Shown: positions 1 to 8,850, counted from the stretch's first letter. The stretch is 64,000 nt of DNA from an uncultured Prevotella sp. (GCA_937898715.1 CALEKA010000064.1:1-64000); one strand, 5' to 3'. The notes: generated from the sequence alone by a model not told the origin. Translations and numbers: made by a program.

Positions 1-53
1 GCTATGGAATTCATTGGGCTTTCAGCCCGCCCATCCTAAATCCGAAACTTCAG
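1..53. repeat. Partial copy of a dispersed palindromic element, cut by the window edge
   Basis: The first 53 bases match positions 25157-25206 almost exactly: a GGGCTTTCAGCCC hairpin, then a tail ending AAATCCGAAACTT. In the complete copy at 24968-25205 this is the right-hand inverted arm, so the window begins inside another copy whose left part lies outside. Positions 54-201 hold no gene I can support. Confidence 0.8.
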
Positions 54-201
54 TATAGATAGTCTTTCCCTCCTCGTGGCGCGGCTGTGGGGAGGGATTT
101 TTGTGTGGGGGGGACAAGTCGCTCGCCTACGTAACTGGGTAAACTGGGGGTGAACTTGGCTTTCTCGGATTGCAAAGTTGCATAGAATATCTTGCATGGT
201 C

Positions 202-801
202 AAAAAGAGTGAACAAACTGTACACTTTTTCTGCATCTACGCGCGCACGCGCTCCGTTATTTTCATGCTGAGAGATGTGTGCTACTGTCACTTTCCTGCC
301 CCAACTCATTCAGAATTAGTCCGTTGCGAAGTGTAGGCAGCTACCGCTTGCTTGCACTCCTTTCCTCACCCTACGCACTGCCTGCACCATCCCGCTTTTG
401 TTCAGAAATTCCCCATTTCATCGAACTTTCTCCTTAATGGGAAGCTCCGATGAAATGGGGAATTATTGAAATTAGAGGTGGGAAGAGTAAAAACTGTAGC
501 ATAGGAAAATTTTTACTCGAACGGGGGATAATTTGAACTGGAAGGAGGGATAATTCTGACTGACATAACGACAATTGTTCTTCGTGGTGGTAAATGCAGG
601 CAGAGTGTAGGCAAATAAAGTGTGCCTACACTCTCAAATCTCTTGGTATTCAGTGCGTTCTGAATAAACAGTGCAAGAAGTGAGAAAATAGAAGAATGAA
701 ACTCCCTGTAATGCGCGCGCGTAGAGAGAGTCAGCTTTCTTACATGCTTTGGGAAAATCGTGGAACAAAAAAAGAGTGTACAGTTTGTACACTCTTTTTG
801 C
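202..801. repeat. Non-coding element A with inverted terminal motifs and outward promoter-like ends
   Basis: The left end (202-234) is AAAAAGAGTGAACA, a short gap, then TGTACACTTTTTCTGC, identical over 33 bases to the left end of element D at 55285. The right end (769-801) is a nearly perfect palindrome of the same motif. Alternating purine-pyrimidine tracts lie just inside both ends (about 237-252 and 713-724). The centre has a 17-base-pair hairpin (407-464), then degenerate purine-rich repeats with a period near 22 (471-560). A GTGTAGGCA / TGCCTACAC stem follows at 603-634. Outside each end, exactly 20 bases beyond the terminal TTG, are CAACTTTG (minus strand, 173-180) and TACCTTCG (plus strand, 821-828). 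No open frame inside resembles a gene. The family is unnamed to me; it could be a mobile non-autonomous element or a regulatory region. Confidence 0.7.
407..464. other. Perfect 17-bp hairpin at the centre of element A
   Basis: AATTCCCCATTTCATCG at 407-423 is exactly complementary to 448-464, with a loop of about 24 bases. No T tract follows, so a simple terminator is unlikely. It sits close to the symmetry centre of the element. Confidence 0.75.
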
Positions 802-839
802 TAATGTTGCAGACTACTGTTACCTTCGCATCCGCAAGT

Positions 840-3293
840 TTATTTCTTCAGCACCAGATGGTCAGTATCAAAGGTGATGGTATATGTCTTGCCCTTCGCG
901 GTGGGCACGTCCATGACGTGGCTGCCGTAGCGCAGATGAGCTATGCCGCCTGAGCCCGAGGTGATGCGTGCCTGAGCGAGTTGACCATTCTTCCACTCCA
1001 GGTCAATGCCGAAGTTGCCACGAGCGCGCAGTCCGCTTATGCTGCCGCTCTGCCATGCATCGGGTAGCGAGGGGAGCAAGTCGATGCAGCCCGCATGGCT
1101 CTGCAGGAGCATCTCTGTGACGCCTGCTGTGCCGCCGAAGTTGCCATCGATTTGGAAGGGTGGGTGAATGTCCCACAGATTGTCGGCAGTGCCGTTCTTG
1201 AGCAGATTGCCGTAGAGCACGTAGGAATGGTTGCCATCGTGGAGTCGTGCCCACTGATTGAGCTTCCAGCCCATGCTCCATCCCGTGGCGCCATCGCCAC
1301 GGTGCTCCAGTACTACGCGTGAGGCTTCAGCCAGTGCAGGCGTGGTGAGCGGCGAGATGGTATGGCCCGGATGCAAGCCGAAGAGGTGGTTGACGTGGCG
1401 GTGCTGATCGGCAGGATCGTCGATGTCGCGGCTCCACTCCATGAGCTGTCCGTAGCGGCCAATCTTGTAGGGAGCCAAGTCGCGGAGAATGCCTTGCCAT
1501 CGCGCCACCTCATCGGCATCGACGCCGAGCTTCTGGGCAGCACTGATGCAGTCGAGCAGGATCTCGCGCACCACGGCATGGGTAAACGTCGTACCCTCGT
1601 CGATAGGCCCATGTTCGGGCGAGGTAGAGGGAGCAGCCGTCAGCGTGCCGTCGGCCTTGCGCCAGAGGAAGTCTTCGCAGAAGAGGGCACAGCCCTTCAT
1701 GAGCGGGTAGGCCGTGTGGCGCAGGAAGTGCTCATCGCGCGTGTAGTCATAATAGTCCCACAGATGGGTGGCGAGCCACGAAGCCGCCATCGGATTGTAG
1801 TTCCACGACATGTCGGCACCCTCGAGCGGTGCGGTGAAACCGAAGATATTGGCAGAAATGCCAGCCGCCCATCCACGTGCGCCCCAGTAGGCCTTAGCGG
1901 TGCGTTCACCGGGCTTTTCGAGCAGACGGATAAAGTCAGTAAGCGGCTCGGCACACTCCGTGAGGTTGGTCGAGAGCGAGGGCCAATAGTTCATCTGTAG
2001 GTTGATGTTGTTGTGATAGTCCACACGCCAAGGGCCGTCCACGTTGTTGTGCCACATGCCCTGCAGATTGGCGGGCAGATTGCCCGGGCGCGATGAGGCT
2101 ATGAGCAGGTAGCGTCCGTACTGATAGTAGAGCGTCTCCAAGCCCGCATCCTTCGTTCCGCGGCGATAGTCGGCGAGTCGCTCGTTGGTGGGCTTGGCAG
2201 ATGAGGCTCCGTCGAGGTGGAACTTCACGCGCGAGAATAGCGAGGTGTAGTCCTTGAGGTGTTCGGCAAAGAGCTTGTCGTAGCCTTTCTTTGTGGCGCG
2301 TTTCATCCAGTGCTCAGTGGTCTGCTGAGGGTCTACGCCCACATAAGCTTTGGGGTCGTTGAAGTCGGGATCAAAGTTGGGCGCATAGTCGGTATCGGCG
2401 GTGAGCAGAAGCGTCAGGTCGTCGGCACCCTCCACGTGGATGGCTCCGTCGCGATAGGTCACGCTGCCGCCTTTGGCAAGAGCTTTCACGCGCACTACGT
2501 ACTCCATGTGGTTGTTGTCCAGATGCGCTGTGTAGCAAAAACCGCCCTTTCCATCGGGCGCGAAGCTGCCCTCGCTCACGGGATTGGGAGCGTACTTCAC
2601 GGTGAGCGTCTGCGCTCCGGGCTTACTTGCTGTGAGGTGAATGGCCATCACGTTGGCAGGATATGAGATAAACGTGCGGCGCTCATAGCTTGTACCATCA
2701 GCTGCGGTGAAGCTCACACGGGCATAGGCAGAGTCGACAGAGAGTGCACGGCGGTAGTGGCTCACGCCATCGGGGCTGATGCCTGTCTCGAGCGTGAGTT
2801 CGCCCATCGTGGTGAACGATCCGAAGCGAAACTGTGGTTCGCCTGTGGCCTCGTAAGGCACGTTGCTATTAAAATTCTGCGTGGTGAGTTGTGCAGCCTT
2901 CTGCCAATCGCCGTCGGTGAAAGCTTGGCGAATGTCCTTTAGCACGTGGGCCGACTGCTTGTTTTGGTTCCAATAGTCCTGTGCGCCCTTGGCAGTATTG
3001 GGGCCGCCGCGCCAGAGGGTCTTTTCATTGAGCGTATAGCGCTCGGTCTGGATGCTTCCCATCACGTTGCAGCCTATGCTGCCATTGCCCAGAGGGAGGG
3101 AGCGGTATTCCCATTCGTGATCAGAATTGGTGGCAGAGTCGCCAGCTCGCACGGGTTTACGTGTATGGTCGGGATTTCCGCCCCACCAGCATTGCTGCCC
3201 GCGGAGGGAAGTGGGCTGGTCGAACCACACCACGTTGGTTTGCGCTTGCGCTGAAGCTGTGGCGGCAAGCAGCATGAATAGGATATTTCTCAT
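840..3293 (-). CDS. Secreted alpha-L-fucosidase, glycoside hydrolase family 95
   Basis: An 817-residue GH95 enzyme, expected to release alpha-1,2-linked fucose (or L-galactose) from glycans by inversion. Residues 1-17 form a signal peptide ending ASAQA. The N-terminal beta domain carries the family sequence around LPLGNGSIGCNVMGS (66-80). The (alpha/alpha)6 catalytic part has the three GH95 signatures: DYHNNINLQMNYW with Asn429 and Asn431, TSPEHG with the general acid Glu560, and HPPFQIDGNFG with Asp716. All known catalytic positions are therefore present and the length is normal. It stands alone with no SusC/SusD pair, so it may serve a host-mucin or plant glycan pathway encoded elsewhere. 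The leader next to its ATG is an AT-rich 29-base repeat (3296-3324), found again inverted at 60607-60635. Specificity between fucose and galactose cannot be read from sequence alone. Confidence 0.93.
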   Translation of the reverse strand: MRNILFMLLAATASAQAQTNVVWFDQPTSLRGQQCWWGGNPDHTRKPVRAGDSATNSDHEWEYRSLPLGNGSIGCNVMGSIQTERYTLNEKTLWRGGPNTAKGAQDYWNQNKQSAHVLKDIRQAFTDGDWQKAAQLTTQNFNSNVPYEATGEPQFRFGSFTTMGELTLETGISPDGVSHYRRALSVDSAYARVSFTAADGTSYERRTFISYPANVMAIHLTASKPGAQTLTVKYAPNPVSEGSFAPDGKGGFCYTAHLDNNHMEYVVRVKALAKGGSVTYRDGAIHVEGADDLTLLLTADTDYAPNFDPDFNDPKAYVGVDPQQTTEHWMKRATKKGYDKLFAEHLKDYTSLFSRVKFHLDGASSAKPTNERLADYRRGTKDAGLETLYYQYGRYLLIASSRPGNLPANLQGMWHNNVDGPWRVDYHNNINLQMNYWPSLSTNLTECAEPLTDFIRLLEKPGERTAKAYWGARGWAAGISANIFGFTAPLEGADMSWNYNPMAASWLATHLWDYYDYTRDEHFLRHTAYPLMKGCALFCEDFLWRKADGTLTAAPSTSPEHGPIDEGTTFTHAVVREILLDCISAAQKLGVDADEVARWQGILRDLAPYKIGRYGQLMEWSRDIDDPADQHRHVNHLFGLHPGHTISPLTTPALAEASRVVLEHRGDGATGWSMGWKLNQWARLHDGNHSYVLYGNLLKNGTADNLWDIHPPFQIDGNFGGTAGVTEMLLQSHAGCIDLLPSLPDAWQSGSISGLRARGNFGIDLEWKNGQLAQARITSGSGGIAHLRYGSHVMDVPTAKGKTYTITFDTDHLVLKK

Positions 3294-3339
3294 TTAAGTA
3301 ATAAGTAAAAAGTAATAAGTAATAGGGCTGACGCCAGGG

Positions 3340-3478
3340 GGTGCTCTAGGTGTTCTAGGGATTTTAGGTGTTCTAGGTGTTCTAGGGATTCTAGGGGATT
3401 CTAGGTATTCTAGGGGATTCTAGGGGATTCTAGGTATTCTAGGGGATTCTAGGGGATTCTATGTTATTCTAGGGGATT
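3340..3478. repeat. CTAG-rich tandem array, period 9-10
   Basis: About 14 copies of a 9-10-base unit of the form GGATTCTAG or GTGTTCTAG run head to tail. Almost every unit contains CTAG, a tetranucleotide usually rare in bacterial DNA. The array overlaps the end of queG: its last residues (NNPLE) and stop codon at 3464-3466 are repeat sequence. A related array lies at 5818-5941. Confidence 0.9.
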
Positions 3479-4453
3479 ATTAGGGGGGGGCTTGAGGGCT
3501 TTGATATTGCGGAGGAGGCCGTCGTATTTCGCCCTTTTCACCGCGCTTTTGCGGAAGAGCTCTCGATAGGTCTCGGGGGTGAGGGATTGCCAGTCGGTGG
3601 GGCGCATCTGCATGATGGCAGGGCGAGGCTTCAGAGCATCAATAGAGGTGGGCTGAGCAAATCGCTGATTCCATGGACAGGCGTCGGCACAGCGATCGCA
3701 GCCGTAGAAGCAGGGCGACATCTGCTCTCGGGCTTCGGGGGGAATTTCTCCGCGATGCTCTATGGTGAGATAGGACAGGCAGCGGCGCGCATCGAGTGTG
3801 CCATCGCCACGCAGAGCGTGCATGGGACAAGCATCGAGGCAGGCATGGCAGTTGCCACAATGATTGGTAGCGGGTGCATCGTAGTGGTCGGCTTCGTGGA
3901 TGAGGATGAGTTCGCCCAAGAAGAAGTAGCTACCTGCCCCAGGCAGAATGAGCTGCGAATTGCGTCCGCGCCATCCCAGTCCGCATCGCTGTGCCCAATA
4001 CTTCTCATCGACGGGGGCTGTGTCGACAAAGACGCGTCCATCGCGATGTTCCTCCCAACCCATGCTGAGCATGAGCTGCTGGAGCATCTGCCGTACCACG
4101 TCATGGTAGTCGGTGCCTCGGGCATAGCGAGCAAGCTTCCATGTAGCTGTATTTTCACTGTTTTCATCGGCGCTTCTGAGCTTTTCACGATCGTTTTGCT
4201 CCATTTCATCGGGCGAGAAGTAATTGACGGCAAGGCTCACCACCGTGTGGGCACCCTCTACGAGCAGTCTTGGATCGAGCTTCTTTTCAACGTTCTGCTC
4301 CAGATAGTGCATATCGCCTTGGCAGCCCTCGCTGAGCCACTGACGGAGTTCCTCCGCCCGATTGGGACTTACCGCCTCGGCGGGAGCGAGCCCGCAGGCA
4401 GAGAAGCCTAATTGTGCTGCTTGCGTTTTAAGTTTTGCTGAGTCGATGAGCAT
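3464..4453 (-). CDS. queG: Epoxyqueuosine reductase QueG
   Basis: A 329-residue cobalamin and iron-sulfur enzyme of the cytoplasm that carries out the last step of queuosine synthesis in tRNA, reducing epoxyqueuosine to queuosine. The signature VFVDTAPVDE (catalytic Asp144), then KYWAQRCGLGWRGRN, defines the family. Two ferredoxin-type clusters are ligated by C199, C202, C205, C209 and C248, C252, C255, C259, with Cys225 between them. Length is slightly long for the family because the extreme C-terminus runs into the CTAG repeat array, which supplies the final residues and stop. A 37-base sequence directly upstream (4463-4499) is shared with the flippase leader at 7501-7537. The M16 gene lies upstream on the same strand, separated by a strong hairpin, so queG probably has its own transcript start. 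Confidence 0.95.
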   Translation of the reverse strand: MLIDSAKLKTQAAQLGFSACGLAPAEAVSPNRAEELRQWLSEGCQGDMHYLEQNVEKKLDPRLLVEGAHTVVSLAVNYFSPDEMEQNDREKLRSADENSENTATWKLARYARGTDYHDVVRQMLQQLMLSMGWEEHRDGRVFVDTAPVDEKYWAQRCGLGWRGRNSQLILPGAGSYFFLGELILIHEADHYDAPATNHCGNCHACLDACPMHALRGDGTLDARRCLSYLTIEHRGEIPPEAREQMSPCFYGCDRCADACPWNQRFAQPTSIDALKPRPAIMQMRPTDWQSLTPETYRELFRKSAVKRAKYDGLLRNIKALKPPPNNPLE

Positions 4454-4462
4454 GGGGGATGA

Positions 4463-4499
4463 AGAAGTTGAGGAGTTTAAGAGTTGAGAAGTTAAGAGG
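4463..4499 (-). promoter_or_regulatory. Shared 37-base leader directly upstream of queG
   Basis: The sequence AGAAGTTGAGGAGTTTAAG and the following 18 bases recur with only three changes at 7501-7537, again within 10 bases of a start codon on the same strand. Its function is unknown; it may be a translation leader or simply a short dispersed repeat. Confidence 0.5.
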
Positions 4500-4531
4500 T
4501 AACTTCATAAACTTATAAACTCATTAAACTT

Positions 4532-4563
4532 ACCAATAAAATCGGCTTGCCGATTTTATTGGT
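4532..4563 (-). terminator. Perfect 15-bp palindrome overlapping the M16 stop codon
   Basis: ACCAATAAAATCGGC and its exact complement are separated by two bases. The TAA stop of the M16 gene is inside the stem. The T-rich 3' arm (ATTTTATTGGT) suits transcription termination on the minus strand, although no separate T tract follows. Confidence 0.7.
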
Positions 4564-5794
4564 ACACTAACGTTGTCAGCCTCTCGGGGCAATACACTTC
4601 AGCTGCAACAGCTTGCAGTTGGTCAGCCGTTACGGCATCGAGGTTTTTGATGATAGCCTCTATGGAGCGGTGGCGATTGTAGTGGGCAAAAGTCTTGCCC
4701 AGAGCCAGCGCATATCCCTCGGAAGCATCGGTAGAAATGCCTATCTGGCCGCGTAGCTGCTTCTTGGCAGCAGAGAGCTGGGTGGGCGTGAGCGGAGTGT
4801 CGATGAAACGGAGCAATTCGCGCTTGAGCAGACGGCGACAGCGCTTCACATCGTGGGCGTCGCAGCCGAAGTAGACATTCCAAAAGCCCGTATCGGGATA
4901 AGTGTTGAGGTAGGCATCGACACTATAGACCAACCCTGCCTTCTCGCGAAGCGAAAGGTTAAGACGAGAGTTCATGCCCGGTCCGCCCAGCATATTGTTG
5001 AGCAGAATGAGGGCAAAACGGCGCTCGTCCGTACCCGCAAAGGTAGGGCCGCCAATGAGCACATGGGCTTGATGGGTGGATTTCTTGACAATGCGTTCAT
5101 TCTGCTGTGAGCAAGACACGGGGACGTGGCGCTGGAGGGGCGAAAGCCTCGGTAAATCCAAGAAATCAGATGCGGGCAAAAGACGCTCCAAGGTGCGCAC
5201 CACGCGCTGAGGATCTACGTCGCCATAGACGTAGAAAACGGCGTTCTCAGGTCGGTAATAGCGCTGAGTGAAGCGGAGCGCATCTGCTGTGGTATATTGC
5301 CGTAGGCGCTCTGCAGAGCCCAGGATGTCGCGTCCGAGAGGCTGGCCACTGTACATCATAGCTTCGAATTCATCGAAGATAAGCTCCGATGGAGAATCCT
5401 TATAACTATCGATTTCATCGCAGATTACCTCCACCTCTTTGTCTATCTCGGCTTGCGGATAGGTGCTGTGGAATACGATGTCGGTCAGGAGGTCGGCAGC
5501 ACGGCTGAAGTCGTCGCGCAGGACCGTAGCATAGTAGACGGTCTCTTGCTTAGTGGTGTAGGCATTGAGGTCGCCACCTACGCGCTCAAGCCCATTGGTG
5601 ATATGACAGGCTCGACGGCGGTGGGTGCCCTTAAATGTGGTATGTTCTATAAAATGAGCCATGCCCGAATCGGCACTTTCTTCGTGGCGCGTGCCAGCAC
5701 ACACTACGTAGCCACAGTAAAGCACAGGCGATACTCTGTGCTCCACGATGAGGCGTAGGCCGCAGCTTAGGGTATGGGTGAAGTAGTTGGTCAT
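4556..5794 (-). CDS. M16-family zinc metallopeptidase (insulinase / processing-peptidase type)
   Basis: A 412-residue single-unit M16 peptidase. The inverted zinc motif HFIEH is at 47-51, and the third ligand Glu127 lies in the EVEVICDEIDS segment at the usual distance. The N-terminal catalytic half is followed by the inactive half with the typical GGPGMNSRLNLSLREKAGLVYSV segment around 275-297. There is no signal peptide, so it acts in the cytoplasm or leaves by another route. Bacteroidota genomes commonly hold this protein as 'insulinase family protein'; its physiological substrate is not established. It lies between the flippase and queG on the same strand, with a CTAG array on its upstream side and a palindrome over its stop, so it is probably an independent unit. 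Confidence 0.92.
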   Translation of the reverse strand: MTNYFTHTLSCGLRLIVEHRVSPVLYCGYVVCAGTRHEESADSGMAHFIEHTTFKGTHRRRACHITNGLERVGGDLNAYTTKQETVYYATVLRDDFSRAADLLTDIVFHSTYPQAEIDKEVEVICDEIDSYKDSPSELIFDEFEAMMYSGQPLGRDILGSAERLRQYTTADALRFTQRYYRPENAVFYVYGDVDPQRVVRTLERLLPASDFLDLPRLSPLQRHVPVSCSQQNERIVKKSTHQAHVLIGGPTFAGTDERRFALILLNNMLGGPGMNSRLNLSLREKAGLVYSVDAYLNTYPDTGFWNVYFGCDAHDVKRCRRLLKRELLRFIDTPLTPTQLSAAKKQLRGQIGISTDASEGYALALGKTFAHYNRHRSIEAIIKNLDAVTADQLQAVAAEVYCPERLTTLVYQ

Positions 5795-5817
5795 TGGGGG
5801 AGGGGGATAGGGGGAGT

Positions 5818-5941
5818 AGATGTTCTAGGTGTTCTAGAGGTTCTAGGTGCTCTAGAGGTTCTAGAGGTTCTAGGTGCTCTAGGTTTTCTAGAGGTTCTAG
5901 GTGCTCTAGGTTTTCTAGGTTTTCTAGGTGTTCTAGGGGGG
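5818..5941. repeat. CTAG-rich tandem array, period 9
   Basis: Thirteen consecutive 9-base units of the type GTTCTAGGT, GTTCTAGAG or GCTCTAGGT. Nearly every unit contains CTAG. It lies between the stop of the flippase and the start of the M16 gene. Translated on the plus strand it gives only a Leu/Gly/Val repeat, which I do not regard as a gene. Confidence 0.92.
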
Positions 5942-5958
5942 CTAAGGATTATAGGATA

Positions 5959-7494
5959 TTACTTGCGGAAGTATTTGCCTATGATGGGGAGATTCTTGAG
6001 CGGGAAGTCATAGTGGACTGTATGCGCTATGAAGAGTACGATGCAAGCCGTGTTGATAAGCAAGCGAAGCCACAACTGCGGTACGTACTGCGCATCGAGC
6101 TGCATGATGGTGAAGAAGATTGCCGTGATAAGCACGTATGCGCCGATGCTCTTGAGCGGATAGTTGATAGGATAGTAGTGCTGACCTACAAAGTAGCTTA
6201 GCACCATGGCTGTGGCATAGCCCGCAAATCCAGCCCAAGCACATGCCATGTAGCCGAAGTGGGGGATGAAGATGATATTCACCGCGATGAGCACCGCACA
6301 GCCCGCTCCCGAGAACCAAGCACCCCAGATGGTCTTGTCGATGAGTTTGTACCAGAAAGAGAGGTTGAAGTAGACACCCATCATGATTTCAGCAGCCATG
6401 ACGATAGGCACCACCTTGAGACCATCCCAGTAGCTGCGACCAATGATATGCTTCAGCACGTCGATGTAGCCCATCACCATGAGGAAGGCTAAGAGCGTGA
6501 AGATGAGGAAAAACTTCATGGCTTTGGCATACGTTTCGCGATTGTCCTTATCCTTCTGTTTACCAAAGACGAAGGGCTCGTAAGCGTAGCGGAAAGCCTG
6601 CGTGATCATGGCCATGATCATGGCAATCTTGACGCTCGCACCGTAGATGCCCAGTTGCACCTTGCCCTCATGGCCCGACATGACACGCGGAAAGATCATC
6701 TTGTCGGCAGTCTGATTGAGTATGCCCGCAATGCCCAGTACGAGGATGGGCCAAGAGTAAGAAAGCATGCGGCGAGCCAAGGCGCGATCGAACGTCCAGC
6801 GGAAGCCCGTCAACTCCTTGCGGAAGAAGAAAGTGATGAGCGCTGTGCAAGCCAAGTTGATGGCGAAAGCGTAGCCCACGCCGTAAGAAGGGTCGTAGAT
6901 GTGCGCCACGGCATCGTGGAGCGAGGGATGATTGTAGAGGGCAGGAAGCACCAGGAAATAGAGGATGTTGAGCCCAATGTTGAGGAAGATGAAGAGCAAC
7001 TTCAGCGCGGCAAACTTGATGGGGCGACGCTGGTAGCGAAGGTAAGCGAAGGGAATGCACTGAAAAGCGTCGATGGCTACGCAGACTGCCATCATACCGA
7101 GGTATTCGGGATGAGCCGCATAGTCGAGCGCAGAAGAGATGGGCCCCAAGAAGCCTAACACCATGGCGATAAAAGCCAAACCCACGGTGCCCACCATGAT
7201 GAGCGTGGTGGAGTAGACACGGCGAGGATCTTCCTCCGTCTTGTTGACGAAGCGGAAGAAGGTGGTCTCCATACCAAAGGTGAGAAGCACGAGGAGCAAC
7301 GCCACATAGCTGTACACCTCAGTAATCACACCGTAGCCACCCGTGCTGGCGGCCAGCTTGGCAGTGTAAAGCGGCACGAGCAGGTAGTTGAGAAAACGGC
7401 CTATGATGCTCGACATACCATAGATGGCCGTATCTTTGGCCAACGATGCCAAAGCCCCACCACGTGAGGCTGGCTTAGATTGTGTCTCGTTCAT
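5959..7494 (-). CDS. Oligosaccharide flippase (MVF/MOP superfamily, Wzx-like)
   Basis: A 511-residue polytopic membrane protein with 12-14 predicted hydrophobic helices. The N-terminal region (LAKDTAIYGMSSIIGRFLNYLLVPLYT) is typical of polysaccharide biosynthesis flippases that move undecaprenyl-linked oligosaccharides across the inner membrane. Length fits the family. No glycosyltransferases adjoin it, so it is an isolated flippase of the type many Bacteroidales keep outside O-antigen or capsule loci; the substrate cannot be predicted. The 37-base leader at 7501-7537 is shared with queG. The short C-terminus ends close to the CTAG array. Confidence 0.88.
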   Translation of the reverse strand: MNETQSKPASRGGALASLAKDTAIYGMSSIIGRFLNYLLVPLYTAKLAASTGGYGVITEVYSYVALLLVLLTFGMETTFFRFVNKTEEDPRRVYSTTLIMVGTVGLAFIAMVLGFLGPISSALDYAAHPEYLGMMAVCVAIDAFQCIPFAYLRYQRRPIKFAALKLLFIFLNIGLNILYFLVLPALYNHPSLHDAVAHIYDPSYGVGYAFAINLACTALITFFFRKELTGFRWTFDRALARRMLSYSWPILVLGIAGILNQTADKMIFPRVMSGHEGKVQLGIYGASVKIAMIMAMITQAFRYAYEPFVFGKQKDKDNRETYAKAMKFFLIFTLLAFLMVMGYIDVLKHIIGRSYWDGLKVVPIVMAAEIMMGVYFNLSFWYKLIDKTIWGAWFSGAGCAVLIAVNIIFIPHFGYMACAWAGFAGYATAMVLSYFVGQHYYPINYPLKSIGAYVLITAIFFTIMQLDAQYVPQLWLRLLINTACIVLFIAHTVHYDFPLKNLPIIGKYFRK

Positions 7495-7500
7495 ATATGT

Positions 7501-7537
7501 AGAAGTTGAGGAGTTTAGGAGTTGAAAAGTTGAGAGG
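7501..7537 (-). promoter_or_regulatory. Second copy of the shared 37-base leader, upstream of the flippase
   Basis: It differs from 4463-4499 at only three positions and has the same orientation and distance (6-10 bases) to the start codon. Related AACTTCTAAACTCC-type sequence occurs inverted at about 42420-42455. Confidence 0.5.
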
Positions 7538-7564
7538 ACGCTTCAGCGTGTTGCCAAGCGATAG

Positions 7565-7611
7565 CATATTATCACATTGTCATATTATCACATTGCCATA
7601 TTATCACATTA
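7565..7611. repeat. Three tandem 16-base repeats between SpmAB and the flippase
   Basis: CATATTATCACATTGT, CATATTATCACATTGC and a third copy of 15 bases follow each other without spacers. They lie in the 123-base gap between two genes on the minus strand. Confidence 0.9.
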
Positions 7612-7617
7612 AGCATA

Positions 7618-8850
7618 TTAGCCAAAGAATAAATAGGCAATAAAGATAGCAGCGATGATGCCAGCGAGGTCGGCCAATAAGCCACAGGCCACAGCGTGGC
7701 GCGTACGTGTGATGCCCACCGAGCCGAAATAGACGGCAAGGATATAGAAGGTGGTATCCGTAGAGCCTTGGAAGATACAGCTCAGTCGGCCCACGAAGGA
7801 GTCGGCACCATAGGTCTGCATAGCATCGACCATCATGCCGCGTGCTCCGCTTCCCGAGAGCGGCTTCATCAGCGCTGTGGGGAGCGCACCGACCCAGTCG
7901 GCATTGCAGCCCGTAAGGCCTACCAGCCACTTCACACCATCGATGAGCCAATCCATGGCTCCCGAGGCACGGAACACACCGATGCCGACCATCACCGCTA
8001 CCAAGTAGGGGATGATGCGCACAGCCGTGTGGAAGCCCTCCTTGGCGCCCTCGACAAAGGCATCGTAGACGTTGATGCGCTTCCTGACACCCGAGACGAT
8101 GAAACAGATGATGATCAAGAAGAGCAACACGTTGGCAGTAGTAGTGCCCACAGTGTTCATCATCGTGCTATCGAGCTGGCTAAAGCCCCAGATGATAGCT
8201 GCTACGGCAAGCGACATACCGCCCAGCGTGGCAAGGAGCACTGGCTGCAACAGATTGATGCGCTGATACAGACTGGTGATGATGATGCCCGCCAGGGTGG
8301 AGAAGAAGGTGGCTATAAGGATGGGTATGAAAATGTCGGTGGGCTGAGCAGCTCCCATCTGTGCACGATAGACCATGATACTTACCGGAATGAGCGTTAG
8401 GCCCGAGGTGTTGAGCACCAAGAACATGATCATAGGGTTCGACGCCGTATCCTTCTTCGGATTGAGCTCTTGCAGACTCTCCATGGCTTTGAGGCCGAGC
8501 GGAGTGGCAGCATTGTCGAGACCGAGCATGTTGGCAGCAATGTTCATGAATATGTTGCCATAGACGGGGTGCCCCTTTGGCAGATCGGGAAAGAGACGTT
8601 CAAAGACGGGACTGAGCAGCCGAGCCATACCATTGACCACGCCTCCGCGCTCACCAATCTTCATCACACCGAGCCAAAGCGAAAGTACACCCGTAAGGCC
8701 GAGTGAGATCTCAAAAGCCGACTTCGAACTCTCGAAGGTGGAGTCCATGATGGCGGGAAATACCGTCACATCGCCCAGTATGAGCAGCTTGACCAGTGCA
8801 ATGACGAAGGCCACGGCAAAGAATGCGATCCAAATATAATTGAGTACCAT
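7618..8850 (-). CDS. Fused SpmA/SpmB-like nucleoside-recognition (Gate) membrane protein
   Basis: A 410-residue inner-membrane protein formed by fusion of the two proteins known in Bacillus as spore maturation proteins A and B. Both halves carry a nucleoside-recognition (Gate) domain: the first around GVLSLWLGVMKIGERGGV (57-74), the second around VRIIPYLVAVMVGIGVFRASGAMDWL. The conserved stretch GNIFMNIAANMLGLDNAATPLGLKAM (97-122) and the late motif FIFQGSTDTTFYILAVYFGSVGI support this. The fusion is usual in Bacteroidota, which do not form spores; the transported or sensed ligand is unknown. A -7-like box (TAAATTTG on the minus strand, 8876-8883) is just upstream, but I see no TTG at the right distance. 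Confidence 0.88.
   Translation of the reverse strand: MVLNYIWIAFFAVAFVIALVKLLILGDVTVFPAIMDSTFESSKSAFEISLGLTGVLSLWLGVMKIGERGGVVNGMARLLSPVFERLFPDLPKGHPVYGNIFMNIAANMLGLDNAATPLGLKAMESLQELNPKKDTASNPMIMFLVLNTSGLTLIPVSIMVYRAQMGAAQPTDIFIPILIATFFSTLAGIIITSLYQRINLLQPVLLATLGGMSLAVAAIIWGFSQLDSTMMNTVGTTTANVLLFLIIICFIVSGVRKRINVYDAFVEGAKEGFHTAVRIIPYLVAVMVGIGVFRASGAMDWLIDGVKWLVGLTGCNADWVGALPTALMKPLSGSGARGMMVDAMQTYGADSFVGRLSCIFQGSTDTTFYILAVYFGSVGITRTRHAVACGLLADLAGIIAAIFIAYLFFG

Noticed and set aside
5774..6013. Plus-strand frame coding for a Leu/Gly/Val repeat
   Set aside because: It is only the translation of the CTAG array and lies opposite the flippase gene end.
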